From the NCBI GenBank assembly GCA_031539345.1, contig JAVKMO010000009.1, positions 20,356 to 84,355 of the forward strand: a DNA stretch of 64,000 nucleotides, written 5' to 3'. Under the pieces are notes generated by a model, which had not been told where the DNA came from, did not search any database, and was given only the letters and a program-made list of their open reading frames with translations. Positions 62,381 to 64,000 of this stretch are shown piece after piece (within the stretch, counting starts at the first letter, position 1; each line of letters begins with the position of its first letter). Position numbers and translations under genes: made by a program. The stretch comes from JAVKMO01 sp031539345. Its GTDB lineage: Bacteria; Bacteroidota; Bacteroidia; Chitinophagales; Chitinophagaceae.

Positions 62381-62890
62381 ATGAATAAATTGATTGTTAT
62401 TCTTGTCTTAACAGGATTGAATTTTTGCTGTGGCATTTATTCTTTTAACGATGCGAGCATTCCGCCAGAAGTAAAAACAATTAAAATCAATGTGTTTAAA
62501 AATAATGCCTTGCTTGTCAATCCTATTATTAACACAATGGCAGCAAACGAACTCATTTCTAAAATAAGAAATCAAACCCGTTTGTTTATTGTCAATAACA
62601 GCAATGCTGACTATGAAATTTCTGGCACTATTAATGGCTATACTGTTTCAACAACGAATATCAACAATAATCAAGTAGTAAAAAATCAATTAACGCTTGA
62701 TATCACTTACAGTTTTATCAATCATATAGAAAGTCAAATTCCCAATATTAAAAGTGCCGATTTTCCTTTAAGCATTAACCAAGAATTTGAAGCAACACAG
62801 ACTTTATCAGCAGTAGAAAACGACCTTCTATCTACAATGATCCCACAAATTACAACACAAGCTTTTAACAAAATTTTTTCTTCATGGTAA
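62381..62890 (+). CDS. lptE: LptE-like LPS assembly lipoprotein
   Basis: A 169-residue outer-membrane lipoprotein of the Bacteroidota LptE type, partner of LptD in placing LPS on the cell surface. The signal ends in LNFC with an adjacent second Cys (Cys16/17). The family look is IYSFNDASIPPEVKTIKINVFKNNA near the start, then ELISKIRNQTRLFIVNNSNADYEISGTINGY and the late helix DLLSTMIPQITTQAFNKIF. The next gene's ATG lies inside its final codons (ATGGTAA), so the two are translationally coupled. Fits the LptF/G-like gene at 56.4 kb. Confidence 0.82.
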   Translation: MNKLIVILVLTGLNFCCGIYSFNDASIPPEVKTIKINVFKNNALLVNPIINTMAANELISKIRNQTRLFIVNNSNADYEISGTINGYTVSTTNINNNQVVKNQLTLDITYSFINHIESQIPNIKSADFPLSINQEFEATQTLSAVENDLLSTMIPQITTQAFNKIFSSW

Positions 62891-64000
62891 ATAATGAAAC
62901 GACTATTTTTTCTGCCATCAACGAGTTTGTTGAAGAGCGTTTTAATGTCAAAAATATCGACCTTGTTTCTATCTCTCAAATAGAGCAAGGAATTGAAAAA
63001 GCACCTTACAATACTTTTCTACGCATGTTGTATGTGCTTAAGCTTGTTCTCTTACAAAAAAATGGAGAAAGTGGTGTAGATATAGAAAAGGTGATTGCAG
63101 AAAATGAGTTCTTTTTCTATCAACACTTATGGTTTTCGCATCAAATACAAAATTTCACTTCTTTAATTCAAGAGTCTAAAATAGTAAGTGTTGAAGAAAT
63201 AGAAACAAAGAAAAACATCAAAGCAGATTCTGAACTTGCTCAGAAAAAAGAAGTTATTCAATCAGAAAGTAAAAAAACAAATGAAGATATTGAATCAACT
63301 AAAAAGAAAATTGTAGTAACGAATCGACCCGGCATAAAAATCATAGCACCAAAAAATGTTGCAATTGATGCAAGAAAAAAAGAAACCAAAAAAGACGAAA
63401 TAGAAATAGGGCAAAAGAAAAGTTTCACCACTACTACCCCTATCATCAAAACACTACAACAAAAAGAAAAAGAAATCAAAAAATCAATAAAAGAAATTCC
63501 AACAACAGCGACTGCTATCGTCAAAATACCGCAACAAAAAACAACAGAAATAAAAGAACAAAAAGTTGTGCAATCCGAACACGTAGGTAAAAAAGAAAGT
63601 CCAACAACAGTTGCGGCTATTACAAAAACATTTCAACAAAAAACAACAGAAATAAAAGAGCAAAAAAATGTACAATCTGCAGACGTCGTTGAAAAAGAAA
63701 TTCCGACAACAGCTGCTGCTATTACAAAAACATCTCAACAAAAAGCAACAGAAATAAAAGAACAAAAAAATATGCAATCCGCAGACGTCGTTGAAAAAGA
63801 AATTCCGACAACAGCAGCTTCTATTACAAAAACACCGCAACAAAAAATAACAGAAATAAAAGAACAAAAAATTACAAAATCCGCAGACGTAATTGAAAAA
63901 GAAATGAAAACAACAGTGGCGGCTATTACAAAAACATCTCAACAAAAAACAACAGAAATAAAAGAGCAAAAAAATGTGCAATCTGCAGACGTCGTTGAAA
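62884..64000 (+). CDS. Repeat-rich protein coupled to lptE, 3' end beyond window
   Basis: An open frame of 372 codons from ATG 62884 to the window end, with no stop. The first 100 residues look folded (FLRMLYVLKLVLLQKNG, then FFFYQHLWFSHQIQNF). The remainder is low-complexity, rich in Lys, Glu, Thr and Gln, and includes five tandem 34-residue repeats of the type EIPTTAAAITKTSQQK..EIKEQK..QSADVVEK. There is no signal sequence, so the protein is probably cytoplasmic. The start overlaps the lptE stop by ATGGTAA. In related genomes a protein of unknown role commonly follows lptE, and I recognise no family for this one. Confidence 0.7.
   Translation, partial: MVNNETTIFSAINEFVEERFNVKNIDLVSISQIEQGIEKAPYNTFLRMLYVLKLVLLQKNGESGVDIEKVIAENEFFFYQHLWFSHQIQNFTSLIQESKIVSVEEIETKKNIKADSELAQKKEVIQSESKKTNEDIESTKKKIVVTNRPGIKIIAPKNVAIDARKKETKKDEIEIGQKKSFTTTTPIIKTLQQKEKEIKKSIKEIPTTATAIVKIPQQKTTEIKEQKVVQSEHVGKKESPTTVAAITKTFQQKTTEIKEQKNVQSADVVEKEIPTTAAAITKTSQQKATEIKEQKNMQSADVVEKEIPTTAASITKTPQQKITEIKEQKITKSADVIEKEMKTTVAAITKTSQQKTTEIKEQKNVQSADVVE
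63493..64000. repeat. 102 bp tandem repeats, five copies, running to the window end
   Basis: In-frame units start at 63493, 63595, 63697, 63799 and 63901, exactly 102 bp apart, coding 34 residues each. Units three and four are nearly identical (the run GCAGACGTCGTTGAAAAAGA recurs). The array probably continues past the window. In-frame length variation rather than frame switching is expected. Confidence 0.92.

Noticed and set aside
63258..63981. Two minus-strand frames rich in Phe and Cys opposite the 102 bp repeats
   Set aside because: They only reflect the Lys/Gln-rich coding repeats read backwards. The plus-strand frame is coupled to lptE and is continuous.

Overview
This is an AT-rich bacterial chromosome segment, most likely from a member of the Bacteroidota (Chitinophagales/Sphingobacteriales-like). 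The evidence is the gene families present: a Bacteroidota-type LptE, a queuine tRNA-ribosyltransferase without the usual cysteine zinc cluster, many lipoproteins, a C10 peptidase, and an AraC-aldehyde dehydrogenase-DUF779 module. Starts lack clear Shine-Dalgarno sequences, and a few upstream regions resemble the Bacteroidota TTG/TAnnTTTG promoter. No phage, transposase, integrase or CRISPR array was found.

Layout. 1-8.7 kb: scpB (cut by the window edge), an ABC-2 permease, a lipid kinase, rmlD, a PASTA protein, a very large exported MORN-repeat protein, and pth. 8.7-11.2 kb: accessory insert 1 (C10 peptidase and lipoprotein). 11.4-13.5 kb: fumC and rsmE. 13.5-16.1 kb: a sparse accessory stretch with a DUF389 protein and a small lipoprotein. 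16.1-19.3 kb: broken DUF779 gene, aldehyde dehydrogenase and AraC regulator. 19.4-26.9 kb: pyc, coaD, uppS, an outer-membrane-like protein and a vanadium-haloperoxidase-like lipoprotein. 27-29.3 kb: a type II restriction-modification pair, with a frameshift in each gene. 29.4-31.7 kb: response regulator and propionyl/acetyl-CoA synthetase. 31.7-36.3 kb: accessory insert 2 (four collinear exported-protein genes). 36.3-49.5 kb: recQ, pabB/pabC, an ABC exporter, dnaE, rlmI-like, a TPR lipoprotein, aroC and tRNA-Arg. 49.8-52.4 kb: a large Ig-repeat lipoprotein. 52.5-58.7 kb: an operon tgt-lptF/G-ctp-GH20-gtrA. 59-61.6 kb: nuoD, nuoE and a TIM-barrel isomerase. 61.7 kb to the end: tRNA-Asp, tRNA-Gln, lptE and the start of a repeat-rich protein that runs off the window.

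The most notable discovery is a pair of accessory inserts with the same design. Each lies directly behind a housekeeping gene (pth; the acyl-CoA synthetase gene), and each is bounded by a direct duplication of that gene's own 3' end (about 93 bp and 56 bp, two mismatches each). Each is led by an exported-protein gene carrying a simple-sequence repeat between its start codon and its signal sequence: eleven copies of a heptanucleotide in insert 1 and a run of twelve cytosines in insert 2. Neither unit is a multiple of three, so copy-number change would switch the reading frame. As assembled, the C10 peptidase gene is out of frame with its likely ATG (OFF) and the poly-C gene is in frame (ON). 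This looks like a family of phase-variable surface-protein cassettes inserted at gene ends by an unknown mechanism.

Single-base lesions cluster in accessory genes (restriction-modification pair, TIG lipoprotein, PQQ-like lipoprotein, DUF779), while the long core genes dnaE, pyc and the MORN gene are intact. This favours real gene decay or switching over general assembly error, but reads would be needed to prove it.
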